The notes beneath the pieces were generated by a model. The model was not told where the DNA came from. It made no database searches and saw only the letters and a list, made by a program, of their open reading frames with translations. Of a DNA stretch of 5,076 nt, positions 1 to 5,076 are shown one piece after another. Made by a program: the position numbers and the translations under genes. Within the stretch, counting starts at the first letter, position 1, and each line of letters starts with the position of its first letter. Source of the stretch: Campylobacterales bacterium (lineage in GTDB: Bacteria; Campylobacterota; Campylobacteria; Campylobacterales; Sulfurovaceae); NCBI GenBank assembly GCA_016937075.1, contig JAFGWQ010000024.1, positions 1-5,076 of the forward strand. The letters run 5' to 3'.

Positions 1-4
1 AATT

Positions 5-10
5 GGGAGA
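5..10 (+). promoter_or_regulatory. Ribosome binding site of the NfeD-family gene
   Basis: A purine-rich GGGAGA lies 5 bases before the ATG at 16 and supports that start. Any promoter for the NfeD-qmcA pair lies to the left of the window. Confidence 0.6.
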
Positions 11-15
11 TTTGT

Positions 16-462
16 ATGTTCGCTATTTTATGGTGGCATTGGATTGTATTTGGATTATTATTGCTAATAATCGAACTAGGTATCGGTACTTTTTTTATAT
101 TGGGTTTTGCAATTGCGGCCATAATTGTTGGTATAATGACGTTTTTTATTGTTTTCTCATTTAATGTGCAGTTAATGCTATGGCTGCTGTTTTGCATCAT
201 TTTTATAGCTATTTGGTATAAAAAATTTTCTGATACGATAATATCCAAAAGCGGTCAATCGGATTATTCTCTTGATACTTTAGGCACAGTCACTCAAGAG
301 ATACCAAAGCACGCAAGGGGCAAAGTGGTTTTTGATACACCAGTACTCGGTAATACCGAATGGCATGCAACATCTTCAGTATATATACCTGTAAATACGC
401 GCATTAAAATTGTCAAAGTTAACGGGCAGCTTATAGAGGTTGAACCTCTTTCAATCACATAA
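16..462 (+). CDS. NfeD-family membrane protein, short form (YbbJ-like)
   Basis: This is a 148-residue integral membrane protein of the short NfeD (YbbJ-like) type. The sequence shows three hydrophobic segments at about residues 5-22, 24-48 and 51-68, then a soluble C-terminal domain at about 85-146. The latter has the NfeD OB-fold pattern: LGTV near 89, a G-[KV]-V-x-[FV] strand near 102, the GNTEWHA motif at 112-118, and a V-[KN]-x-x-[GL]-x-x-x-V-E-P ending. There is no N-terminal ClpP-like protease domain, so it is not the long NfeD. Short NfeD proteins are typically encoded beside SPFH proteins and are thought to assist them in the inner membrane; the partner gene here starts 12 bp downstream, as in E. 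coli ybbJ-qmcA, although in this window NfeD comes first. The ATG at 16 has a good Shine-Dalgarno sequence. Length is close to the family norm. The biochemical function is not established. Confidence 0.88.
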   Translation: MFAILWWHWIVFGLLLLIIELGIGTFFILGFAIAAIIVGIMTFFIVFSFNVQLMLWLLFCIIFIAIWYKKFSDTIISKSGQSDYSLDTLGTVTQEIPKHARGKVVFDTPVLGNTEWHATSSVYIPVNTRIKIVKVNGQLIEVEPLSIT

Positions 463-474
463 AGGAGAAAAACC

Positions 475-1323
475 ATGGAAATCATGATCATTTTAGTTGC
501 AGTTGTTCTATTCACTTTATACAAAGGCGTCAACATAGTACCACAAGGTGAAGAGTGGGTAGTAGAGAGACTGGGGAAATTTTCCCGCACACTAAATCCG
601 GGGCTTAATATTATAATCCCTTACATAGAAGACATAAGACAAAGAGTTTCAACTAGAGATATCATACTTGACATTCCTGGGCAAGAAGTTATAACAAAAG
701 ATAATGCCGTCATACATACAAATGCTATTACATTTATCCGCGTTACCAATCCTGCAGATGCCATATATGGTGTAGAAAATTTTAAGCTTGCTATCCAACA
801 GCTTGTTATGACCACACTTCGTTCTATACTGGGCGAGATGAATCTAGACGAAGCTTTATCAAGTCGCGAACATATCAAAACAAAATTAAAAGATCAGATT
901 ATCGATGATGTGGCAGGCTGGGGAGTTACTATCAAATCTGTAGAGATCCAAGATATTGCCCCAAGCCCATCTATGCAAGCATCAATGGAGCGTCAAGCAG
1001 CCGCAGAAAGAGAAAGAAGAGCTATTGAAACCACAGCAGAAGGGACAAAAAATGCTATGATACTTGAAGCTGACGGCAGACTGGCAGCTGCGCAGAGAGA
1101 AGCACAAGCACAAATAACTCTAGCAAAAGCTTCAGCTGAAGCCATACGTGCAATTGGCGAAAACACAAAAAATCAAGAATTGTCTGCAATGTTTTTACTC
1201 GGAGACAGGTATATAGCTACTCTTGAAAAAATGAGTCAAAGTCAAAATGCAAAATTTGTAGTTTATCCTGCTGATCTACAAGAAGCCGTAAAAGGCATGC
1301 TAGGAAGTGTATTTAAAAAATAG
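475..1323 (+). CDS. qmcA: SPFH/stomatin-prohibitin family protein, QmcA type
   Basis: This 282-residue protein belongs to the slipin/QmcA branch of the SPFH family, membrane-anchored oligomers linked to membrane organisation and to control of membrane proteases such as FtsH. Visible parts, in order: a short N-terminal hydrophobic anchor (about 2-17); the family hallmark VPQGEEWVVERLGKF at 22-36 followed by LNPGLNIIIPY; an SPFH domain (about 20-175) with LDIPGQEVITKDNA at 65-78 and the LRSILGEMNLDEALSSRE block at 115-132; a long Ala/Glu/Arg-rich helix (about 170-230) expected to form a coiled coil; and a C-terminal segment with NAKFVVYP at 258-265. The length is slightly under the roughly 305 residues of E. 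coli QmcA. The ATG at 475 has AGGAG at 463-467, 7 bases upstream; a second Met at codon 4 is less well placed. It is almost certainly cotranscribed with the NfeD-family gene and ends just before a strong terminator. Confidence 0.93.
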   Translation: MEIMIILVAVVLFTLYKGVNIVPQGEEWVVERLGKFSRTLNPGLNIIIPYIEDIRQRVSTRDIILDIPGQEVITKDNAVIHTNAITFIRVTNPADAIYGVENFKLAIQQLVMTTLRSILGEMNLDEALSSREHIKTKLKDQIIDDVAGWGVTIKSVEIQDIAPSPSMQASMERQAAAERERRAIETTAEGTKNAMILEADGRLAAAQREAQAQITLAKASAEAIRAIGENTKNQELSAMFLLGDRYIATLEKMSQSQNAKFVVYPADLQEAVKGMLGSVFKK

Positions 1324-1337
1324 TATTTTGTGTGTTG

Positions 1338-1365
1338 CCGCATCAGCTTTGTGCGATGCGGTTTT
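1338..1365 (+). terminator. Rho-independent terminator of the NfeD-qmcA unit
   Basis: A GC-rich inverted repeat starts 14 bp after the qmcA stop. CCGCATC (1338-1344) pairs with GATGCGG (1355-1361). An inner GC/GC pairing past one bulged A extends the stem to nine pairs with a TTTGT loop. TTTT follows directly (1362-1365). On the minus strand the stem is followed by a T-poor stretch, so it should act mainly for the plus-strand genes. The convergent FTR-rhodanese gene ends 35 bp further on. Confidence 0.75.
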
Positions 1366-1400
1366 AAATATATTAACAGGTAAAATGACAAGAACTACGC

Positions 1401-2141
1401 TTAGCCTCTTTGGGTTTGACCTTTGAATGATACTATCCCATATGCAAGGTTTGCCACTTTGTTATAGCCCATCTTTTTCATGATTTGTTGGCAATACGCG
1501 CTTCTACTGCCACTAAAGCAATAAACTATGATATTTTCATCTTTTTTATCATCTATTTGAGAAAGAGCTTGATAAAACGAAGTGGTCGGCACCAAAAAGT
1601 CCGTGCCTACTATACGTTCGCCTTTATATTCCATCCACTCTCTAACATCTACAAGTATAAAATCCACAAGGCCTATCTCTCTAGCTTCAATAAGCGATTC
1701 AAGTTCGTCCGAGTCTAGATCTTTTTGATCCAAAAGTGCCAAGCATTCCTCTTTTGATAGCCCCCTAGAATGCGTATGAGAGACTTGTACTGCACTCTTT
1801 TCTATGACATGCTTGGCTGCATATTCTGGTGTGCAAAATATACCGCAGTGACAATGCCCATCATTTGGAATCTCATGCTCAAGAGCCGGTTTACATGGGC
1901 ATATCCTATTATTAGCAGCTTTTCTTTCTTCTTCCGTTTGCCCCTCTACCATAAAACATGGACAATATCTTTTGCCATATATAAGTTTGTTTCTTGTAAG
2001 TCCGGTTTTAACCGACTCATTTATCTCATCTTCCGGATTATACACAAATCCGAATTGATTGCAGACCTTGTCTGTAAATGAGAGTGTCTTGGTATATTCT
2101 TGTTGAAATTCTTGCGATTCGGTGTCAATTTTGATTACCAT
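1401..2141 (-). CDS. Ferredoxin:thioredoxin reductase catalytic domain fused to a rhodanese domain
   Basis: This 246-residue protein has two recognisable domains. Residues about 12-112 match the FTR catalytic (beta) subunit: CPC at 60-62, CPC at 81-83 and CHC at 97-99. By analogy with plant/cyanobacterial FTR, C60, C81, C83 and C97 would bind a 4Fe-4S cluster, and C62 and C99 would form the redox-active disulfide. The spacings (18 and 13 residues) exceed the classical 16 and 8, and there is an extra C103. A linker with H122 and H124 leads into a rhodanese domain (about 129-243) with LVDVREWMEY at 163-172 and the active-site loop CFSGSRS at 208-214, giving the catalytic C208 of the CxxGxR[ST] type. 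The usual GHIPGA is GERIVGT here and the final GG-x-x-x-W is degenerate. No targeting signal is visible, so it is probably cytoplasmic. ATG at 2141 has AGGAA at 2147-2151. It appears monocistronic. Fe-S-dependent disulfide or persulfide reduction is a reasonable inference; the substrate is unknown. Confidence 0.87.
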   Translation of the reverse strand: MVIKIDTESQEFQQEYTKTLSFTDKVCNQFGFVYNPEDEINESVKTGLTRNKLIYGKRYCPCFMVEGQTEEERKAANNRICPCKPALEHEIPNDGHCHCGIFCTPEYAAKHVIEKSAVQVSHTHSRGLSKEECLALLDQKDLDSDELESLIEAREIGLVDFILVDVREWMEYKGERIVGTDFLVPTTSFYQALSQIDDKKDENIIVYCFSGSRSAYCQQIMKKMGYNKVANLAYGIVSFKGQTQRG

Positions 2142-2175
2142 ACAATTTCCTATATAATTATAAATTTTTTTTGAA

Positions 2176-2181
2176 ATTATA
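2176..2181 (-). promoter_or_regulatory. Candidate -10 box for the FTR-rhodanese gene
   Basis: On the minus strand a perfect TATAAT lies about 35 bases before the ATG at 2141, preceded by a T7 run at 2184-2190 and a further T-rich stretch at about 2211-2226. A -10 with upstream T-tracts and no clear -35 is the usual housekeeping promoter form in Campylobacterota. In this AT-rich DNA the match could arise by chance, but its place before a gene that opens a transcription unit supports it. Confidence 0.5.
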
Positions 2182-2275
2182 GTAAAAAAATTTGAGAGTT
2201 TTGTTATAAAATGAAAGAAAAAAAGTTAGTTAAGCTTGTATTATGAAAATTATAATATCAACGAAAAATTCTAAG

Positions 2276-2301
2276 CCAATCCCCCAAAAAAGGGAGGTTG
2301 G
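2276..2301 (-). terminator. slyD: Terminator-like inverted repeat downstream of slyD
   Basis: It lies 9 bp beyond the slyD stop. CCAACCTCCC and GGGGGATTGG (minus strand) pair over ten positions with one mismatch and one G-T wobble, closing a six-T loop. The T-tract is imperfect: TTTTT occurs only 7 bases after the stem (2264-2268). It is the best candidate for ending the tolB-pal-cpoB-slyD transcript, but weaker than the qmcA terminator. Confidence 0.5.
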
Positions 2302-2310
2302 TATCAAATA

Positions 2311-2868
2311 TTAATGGCAATGACCGCCGCCGCAACAACCGCCACTGCTGTGGCTATGGCCTTGATCGTGACCACTGCTGCAACAACCGCCGTCTGTAGC
2401 GCATGCTAATTGTCCAGTCATTGCTTCGTCTGCAGTTGCTTCTCTAGCATCGATTATCTCAACAGTAAAAAGTAGATCTTTGCCTGCCAAAGGATGATTG
2501 AAATCAATTGTCACTTCATTATCATCAAATGATTTTACGGTAACTTGAACGCTTTGTCCATGCTCTCCTTGCCCATAAAGAACCATACCCTCTCTAAGAT
2601 CGATTCCTTCGAACTGATCTCTAGGCAAAACTTGCATAGCTTCAGGATTTGTCTCACCGTATGCTTCGGCTGCTTTAACCAAAATGTCACCTTTTTCTCC
2701 TACTTTCATACCAACAAGTGCATTTTCTAAACCGATTATGATATGACCTTTACCTGTAATAAACTCCAAAGGAGCTCCGCCTATATTGCTATCTATAATA
2801 TCGCTTTTGCCGGCTTCTGTTAAACTGTATCCCAATGATACAACACTATTGTCTTTTGTAATAATCAT
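2311..2868 (-). CDS. slyD: SlyD-type FKBP peptidyl-prolyl isomerase and metallochaperone
   Basis: This 185-residue protein has the SlyD architecture: an FKBP fold split around an insert-in-flap chaperone domain, and a metal-binding tail. The N-terminal FKBP part (about 1-68) includes APLEFITGKG at 32-41 and a GLENALVGMKVGEK segment at 46-59. AYGE at 69-72 leads into the inserted flap domain (about 73-120, with VLPRDQF at 80-86). FNHPLAGKDLLFTVEI at 123-138 returns to the FKBP core. The tail (156-185) contains six Cys and five His and ends GGHCH, as expected for Ni/Zn/Cu binding. The family catalyses prolyl cis-trans isomerisation in the cytoplasm and, in E. coli, supplies nickel to hydrogenase maturation; the nickel role here is inferred. 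The ATG at 2868 has GGAGA at 2874-2878. It follows cpoB by 90 bp, last in the Tol-Pal cluster, with a possible promoter of its own. Confidence 0.95.
   Translation of the reverse strand: MIITKDNSVVSLGYSLTEAGKSDIIDSNIGGAPLEFITGKGHIIIGLENALVGMKVGEKGDILVKAAEAYGETNPEAMQVLPRDQFEGIDLREGMVLYGQGEHGQSVQVTVKSFDDNEVTIDFNHPLAGKDLLFTVEIIDAREATADEAMTGQLACATDGGCCSSGHDQGHSHSSGGCCGGGHCH
2332..2391. repeat. Direct repeats inside the slyD metal-binding tail
   Basis: GCAACAACCGCC occurs at 2332-2343 and 2380-2391, and CCACTGCTG at 2342-2350 and 2372-2380. The 12-bp copies are 48 bp apart, exactly 16 codons, and encode the two GGCC segments at residues 160-163 and 176-179. Identical codons in both copies suggest a small in-frame duplication in the tail, although simple amino-acid composition contributes. 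Confidence 0.6.
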
Positions 2869-2898
2869 AATTTTCTCCGTTTAATAATTTTTTGTGTC

Positions 2899-2904
2899 AT
2901 TGTA
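2899..2904 (-). promoter_or_regulatory. Candidate -10 box for separate slyD transcription
   Basis: TACAAT on the minus strand lies 30 bases before the slyD ATG, inside the 90-bp cpoB-slyD gap. No convincing -35 is visible. It could give slyD expression independent of the Tol-Pal operon. One arm of a perfect inverted repeat (2903-2933) overlaps its upstream edge. Confidence 0.35.
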
Positions 2905-2933
2905 GCTAAGCAAACTTTACAAACCCTTAGCTA
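2903..2933. repeat. Perfect 8-bp inverted repeat upstream of slyD
   Basis: TAGCTAAG (2903-2910) and CTTAGCTA (2926-2933) are exact reverse complements separated by 15 bases, with arm centres 23 bp apart, about two helical turns. No T-run follows on the minus strand, so it is not a normal intrinsic terminator for cpoB. It could be an operator for a dimeric regulator over the slyD promoter, or an RNA hairpin between cpoB and slyD. Confidence 0.5.
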
Positions 2934-2958
2934 TTATTTTGAATGGTTTATTTAAAGC

Positions 2959-3663
2959 TTATTTCATACCGTCCAATTTACTTTTTGCTATTTTTGCGCT
3001 TTCATTTGCTGGATATTTTTTTATAATAGTTTCATAAAAAAGTTTTGCCTGAGCCTTGTCGTTCGTATTTTCCAAAGAAATCGCAGTATGCAACAAAAGC
3101 GTGTCTATATAATTTGCTTTATCATCGAGTTTGGCGCTACTCTTATAATAAAAAATTGCATCCTTGTATCTTTTTTGATAATAAGCTATTTCACCCAAAT
3201 AATAATTGGTAGATGCCGCTTTGTATCCTTGTTTTTTGGCATCCAAAAATTGTTCTTGGGCTTTATCGTATTGTTTGGCCCTAAATAAAGTAATACCGTT
3301 AGCATATGCCAGTTCTTTGGTTGAGGATTTTGAAGATAGTGTCACATTTTCAATTTTACTGTTTGCTTTTAGGATTTTATATAATTCATCTTTTTTTACG
3401 CATGATGCATTAAGATCATCTATCATTTTACCTAGATGTTGAATTAGTTTCATATCATTTTTTGAATCTTGATTTCTATTGATCTCTTCAAGTTCCATTA
3501 TCTTGACATTCAAACCTTCCACTAGACTCGTAAGCCCGTCTATGCGTTCATTTTGCTCTTGTATCTTTTGCTCAAGCATAATTATATTAGAGCTTGAAAC
3601 TTCTTGCGCATAAGACACAAGACTCGCAATGCCAAATATAGCTAAATATATTTTTACATTCAT
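2959..3663 (-). CDS. cpoB: CpoB/YbgF-type periplasmic coiled-coil and TPR protein of the Tol-Pal system
   Basis: This 234-residue protein has the layout of CpoB (YbgF). A signal peptide ends near LVSYA-QEV, with likely cleavage after A19. A coiled-coil region follows at about 25-86, rich in E/Q/N/I/L, which in the family mediates trimerisation. A polar linker (about 100-116) leads to three tetratricopeptide repeats at about 117-149, 151-184 and 186-221. The first begins ELAYANGITLFRAKQYDKA and the second has YYLGEIAYYQKRYKDAI. In E. coli, CpoB binds TolA and coordinates peptidoglycan synthesis by PBP1B with outer-membrane constriction; whether the PBP link holds here is unknown. The ATG at 3663 is only 2 bp after the pal stop and lacks a clear Shine-Dalgarno sequence, so translation is probably coupled to pal. 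Sequence conservation in this family is low; the assignment rests on architecture and position behind tolB-pal. Confidence 0.88.
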   Translation of the reverse strand: MNVKIYLAIFGIASLVSYAQEVSSSNIIMLEQKIQEQNERIDGLTSLVEGLNVKIMELEEINRNQDSKNDMKLIQHLGKMIDDLNASCVKKDELYKILKANSKIENVTLSSKSSTKELAYANGITLFRAKQYDKAQEQFLDAKKQGYKAASTNYYLGEIAYYQKRYKDAIFYYKSSAKLDDKANYIDTLLLHTAISLENTNDKAQAKLFYETIIKKYPANESAKIAKSKLDGMK

Positions 3664-3665
3664 AT

Positions 3666-4229
3666 TTATTGCTTATGCAAGTCCACTCTTCTATTTTGAG
3701 CGTAGCATTCATTCGCAGTACTATTAGTACACACAGGTGCACTTTCGCCCAACGAAACAATAGTAAATCTTTCAGCTGCTATACCTTGTGCAACCAAAGC
3801 ATCTTTTACAGCCTTTGCTCTTTTTAGTCCCAAGGCATAGTTAAACTCATCTGTACCAAATTCATCACAATTACCCTCTAGTTTAATATTTCCACTATAA
3901 TTTTTCAGGGTCTGTATGTTTTTATCAATAGCTTTTTGCATATCATTTACTATACTAAAATCTCCAAATCCAAAATATACACTTTGAAAGCCGCCGCTAC
4001 TGTTATTATAAGTACCGTCATTTGGCAATCCGCCGCTCGGGCTCATTCTTCCTTTAAGCGCATCAGCATTTGCCATCTCATTGTGTTCGCCTACATTCAC
4101 ACCGTCACCGCTCATTGACGGTACATCGGATATATTTGCACCTGCATTTAAGTCTGGTGCTTTTTGACTGCATCCTGTCCAAAAAAATGCAAATAAGATT
4201 GCTGCTGAAATTAAAAATAACCTTTTCAT
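3666..4229 (-). CDS. pal: Peptidoglycan-associated lipoprotein Pal (Omp18-type)
   Basis: With the start at 4229 this is a 187-residue outer-membrane lipoprotein. The N-terminus is a lipoprotein signal: MKR, a hydrophobic core, then FFWTGC with the lipid-accepting Cys at 20, followed by Ser-Gln, which does not signal inner-membrane retention. A Gly/Asn/Ser-rich linker runs to about residue 80. The OmpA-like peptidoglycan-binding domain follows (about 81-187), with VYFGFGDF at 84-91, EGNCDEFGTDEFN at 118-130, LGLKRAKAV at 134-142 and QNRRVDL at 178-184. D122 and R137 have the 15-residue spacing of the OmpA-family diaminopimelate-binding pair. The canonical EGHxD has Asn for His. Cys167 and Cys175 flank a short loop and could form a disulfide. 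AAAGGA at 4235-4240 supports this start. An in-frame ATG at 4307 would add 26 residues ahead of the signal peptide and overlap tolB, so it was not chosen. Pal anchors the outer membrane to peptidoglycan and binds TolB. Confidence 0.95.
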   Translation of the reverse strand: MKRLFLISAAILFAFFWTGCSQKAPDLNAGANISDVPSMSGDGVNVGEHNEMANADALKGRMSPSGGLPNDGTYNNSSGGFQSVYFGFGDFSIVNDMQKAIDKNIQTLKNYSGNIKLEGNCDEFGTDEFNYALGLKRAKAVKDALVAQGIAAERFTIVSLGESAPVCTNSTANECYAQNRRVDLHKQ

Positions 4230-4234
4230 ATAAA

Positions 4235-4240
4235 TCCTTT
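4235..4240 (-). promoter_or_regulatory. Ribosome binding site that fixes the pal start
   Basis: AAAGGA on the minus strand lies 5 bases before the ATG at 4229, directly ahead of the lipoprotein signal peptide. It favours this start over the upstream in-frame ATG at 4307. Confidence 0.75.
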
Positions 4241-4272
4241 CAAAATTAATACAATATGATATTACCACAAAA

Positions 4273-5076
4273 TTACCAATCAATAGATTGAACTTTGCTC
4301 CCGACATTAAAAATGCTACTCTCTTTTGTGTCTATATCTATATACCCTACCAAGCTTTTTCCACCTTGTTGTTTTACATATAAAACTACATTGCCATCAC
4401 TTGAAAACCTAGGAAATTGATTGTCGCCGCTGCTGGTCAATGGCATTGTTCCAAAAGCCGAATTAAGATAAATATTAAATGTATTGCCTCTAAAACGCTC
4501 ACTACTTTCTCTAGATGAGTAAACTATTTTATTTTCAAATGCATCACAACTATTATTGTTTCTACCCCTTGAGACTACTGGGGATACAGAAGAACTTGCC
4601 AAATATTTTTTAAAAATATTTGGGTATCCAAGCCTATTTGATACAAATACTATCTGCTTTTCTCCAGCCAAATACTGCCCTCCGACATCTATGCCGCCAA
4701 AGTCGGTAAGACGAGTTTTGGTCATAGTACCAAGATCAAACTCATAAATATCAGGCTGACCGCTTGGTGCCATAGTAAGAAGAAGTTTTGATCCATTGCT
4801 GCTCACATCAGAGCAAACAAGCATACCCTCTGAAGACGTGATCATGCTTTTTGTGCCACTATTTAAATTGTATCTATATAGAGTAGGCACGGCTCCATCC
4901 ATTGCAGTATAATAAAAACTACGTTGGGATTTATCTGACCATTTTGGAAAAAGATTAAGACCTCTTCTAATTATTGGATGCTTGTATGTAAAAGTATAAT
5001 CAGAAAGTATTATTTCACTCTGCCTGGAAGCCGTGTATCTAGTAAACAAAACTAAACGATTCATCCAATCTATACT
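4273..5076 (-). CDS. tolB: Tol-Pal system periplasmic protein TolB, partial (beta-propeller; N-terminus beyond window)
   Basis: The reading frame runs open through the right edge (codons for Ser-Ile-Asp-Trp precede the first visible Met), so the ATG at 5064 is internal. It has no ribosome binding site. The 267 visible residues cover nearly the whole TolB beta-propeller; the signal peptide and N-terminal domain, roughly 140-160 residues by family comparison, are missing. Six PD40/WD40-like blade starts can be read: SIDWMNRLVLFT, LFPKWSDKSQRSFYYT, a CSDVSSNGSKLLLT segment, a GGQYLAGEKQIVFVS segment, a CDAFENKIVYSS segment and QFPRFSSDGNVVLYV. DIYEFDL and TRLTDFGG are typical blade ends. The protein ends VQSIDW, a strand that would close the ring. 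TolB is periplasmic and links Pal to the TolQRA motor complex. It is followed by pal after 43 bp in the same orientation; exbB/exbD-like and tolA genes are expected outside the window. Confidence 0.93.
   Translation of the reverse strand, partial: SIDWMNRLVLFTRYTASRQSEIILSDYTFTYKHPIIRRGLNLFPKWSDKSQRSFYYTAMDGAVPTLYRYNLNSGTKSMITSSEGMLVCSDVSSNGSKLLLTMAPSGQPDIYEFDLGTMTKTRLTDFGGIDVGGQYLAGEKQIVFVSNRLGYPNIFKKYLASSSVSPVVSRGRNNNSCDAFENKIVYSSRESSERFRGNTFNIYLNSAFGTMPLTSSGDNQFPRFSSDGNVVLYVKQQGGKSLVGYIDIDTKESSIFNVGSKVQSIDW

Noticed and set aside
294..878. Minus-strand open frames opposite the NfeD and qmcA genes
   Set aside because: Antisense to well-supported genes, without ribosome binding sites or recognisable motifs.
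1485..2081. Plus-strand open frames opposite the FTR-rhodanese gene
   Set aside because: They lie wholly inside a gene with clear domain motifs on the other strand, and their translations show no family features.
2211..2246. Eleven-residue plus-strand reading frame in the gap between the FTR-rhodanese gene and slyD
   Set aside because: Very short, no Shine-Dalgarno sequence, low-complexity Lys/Leu/Val composition, and it overlaps the T-tract region of the opposing promoter.
2951..2960. TTTAAAGCTT palindrome-like AT-rich stretch at the cpoB end
   Set aside because: Short, overlaps a stop codon and common in AT-rich DNA; no further structure around it.
4230..4307. Upstream in-frame ATG giving Pal 26 extra N-terminal residues
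   Set aside because: The extension overlaps the tolB 3' end, has no good ribosome binding site and would bury the lipoprotein signal peptide; the ATG at 4229 has AAAGGA at the right distance.
5062..5064. ATG at 5064 as the tolB start
   Set aside because: The frame stays open to the window edge, there is no ribosome binding site, and the N-terminal domain and signal peptide of TolB would be absent.

Overview
The window is AT-rich and reads as a chromosomal core segment of a Campylobacterota (Epsilonproteobacteria) bacterium. The strongest clue is the minus-strand order tolB-pal-cpoB-slyD, which is the arrangement I recall from Campylobacter jejuni (Cj0112-Cj0115). The Pal protein also has the Asn-for-His variant of the EGHxD motif typical of that group, and the candidate promoters have a TATAAT-type -10 with T-rich tracts instead of a clear -35. 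I cannot name the genus from sequence alone.

Layout: (1) 16-1323, plus strand: a short NfeD-family membrane protein followed 12 bp later by a QmcA-type SPFH (stomatin/prohibitin) protein, closed by a good intrinsic terminator at 1338-1365. (2) 1401-2141, minus strand: a single protein joining a ferredoxin:thioredoxin reductase (FTR) catalytic domain to a rhodanese domain. It converges on qmcA and has its own candidate promoter. (3) 2142-2310: an intergenic gap with that promoter and a terminator-like inverted repeat behind slyD. (4) 2311-5076, minus strand: the distal part of a Tol-Pal operon, in transcription order tolB (N-terminal part beyond the window edge), pal, cpoB/ybgF and slyD.

How the genes work together: TolB (periplasmic beta-propeller), Pal (outer-membrane lipoprotein that binds peptidoglycan) and CpoB (periplasmic coiled-coil/TPR protein) form the envelope-constriction machinery. 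SlyD, a cytoplasmic prolyl isomerase with a Cys/His-rich metal-binding tail, sits at the end of the cluster and may also be transcribed separately. NfeD and QmcA are a standard membrane-quality-control pair. The FTR-rhodanese protein is the least ordinary gene: its fused domains suggest ferredoxin-driven reduction coupled to persulfide sulfur chemistry, but that is inference. I found no mobile elements, RNA genes or CRISPR arrays, and apart from the fusion protein nothing here looks like an undescribed system.
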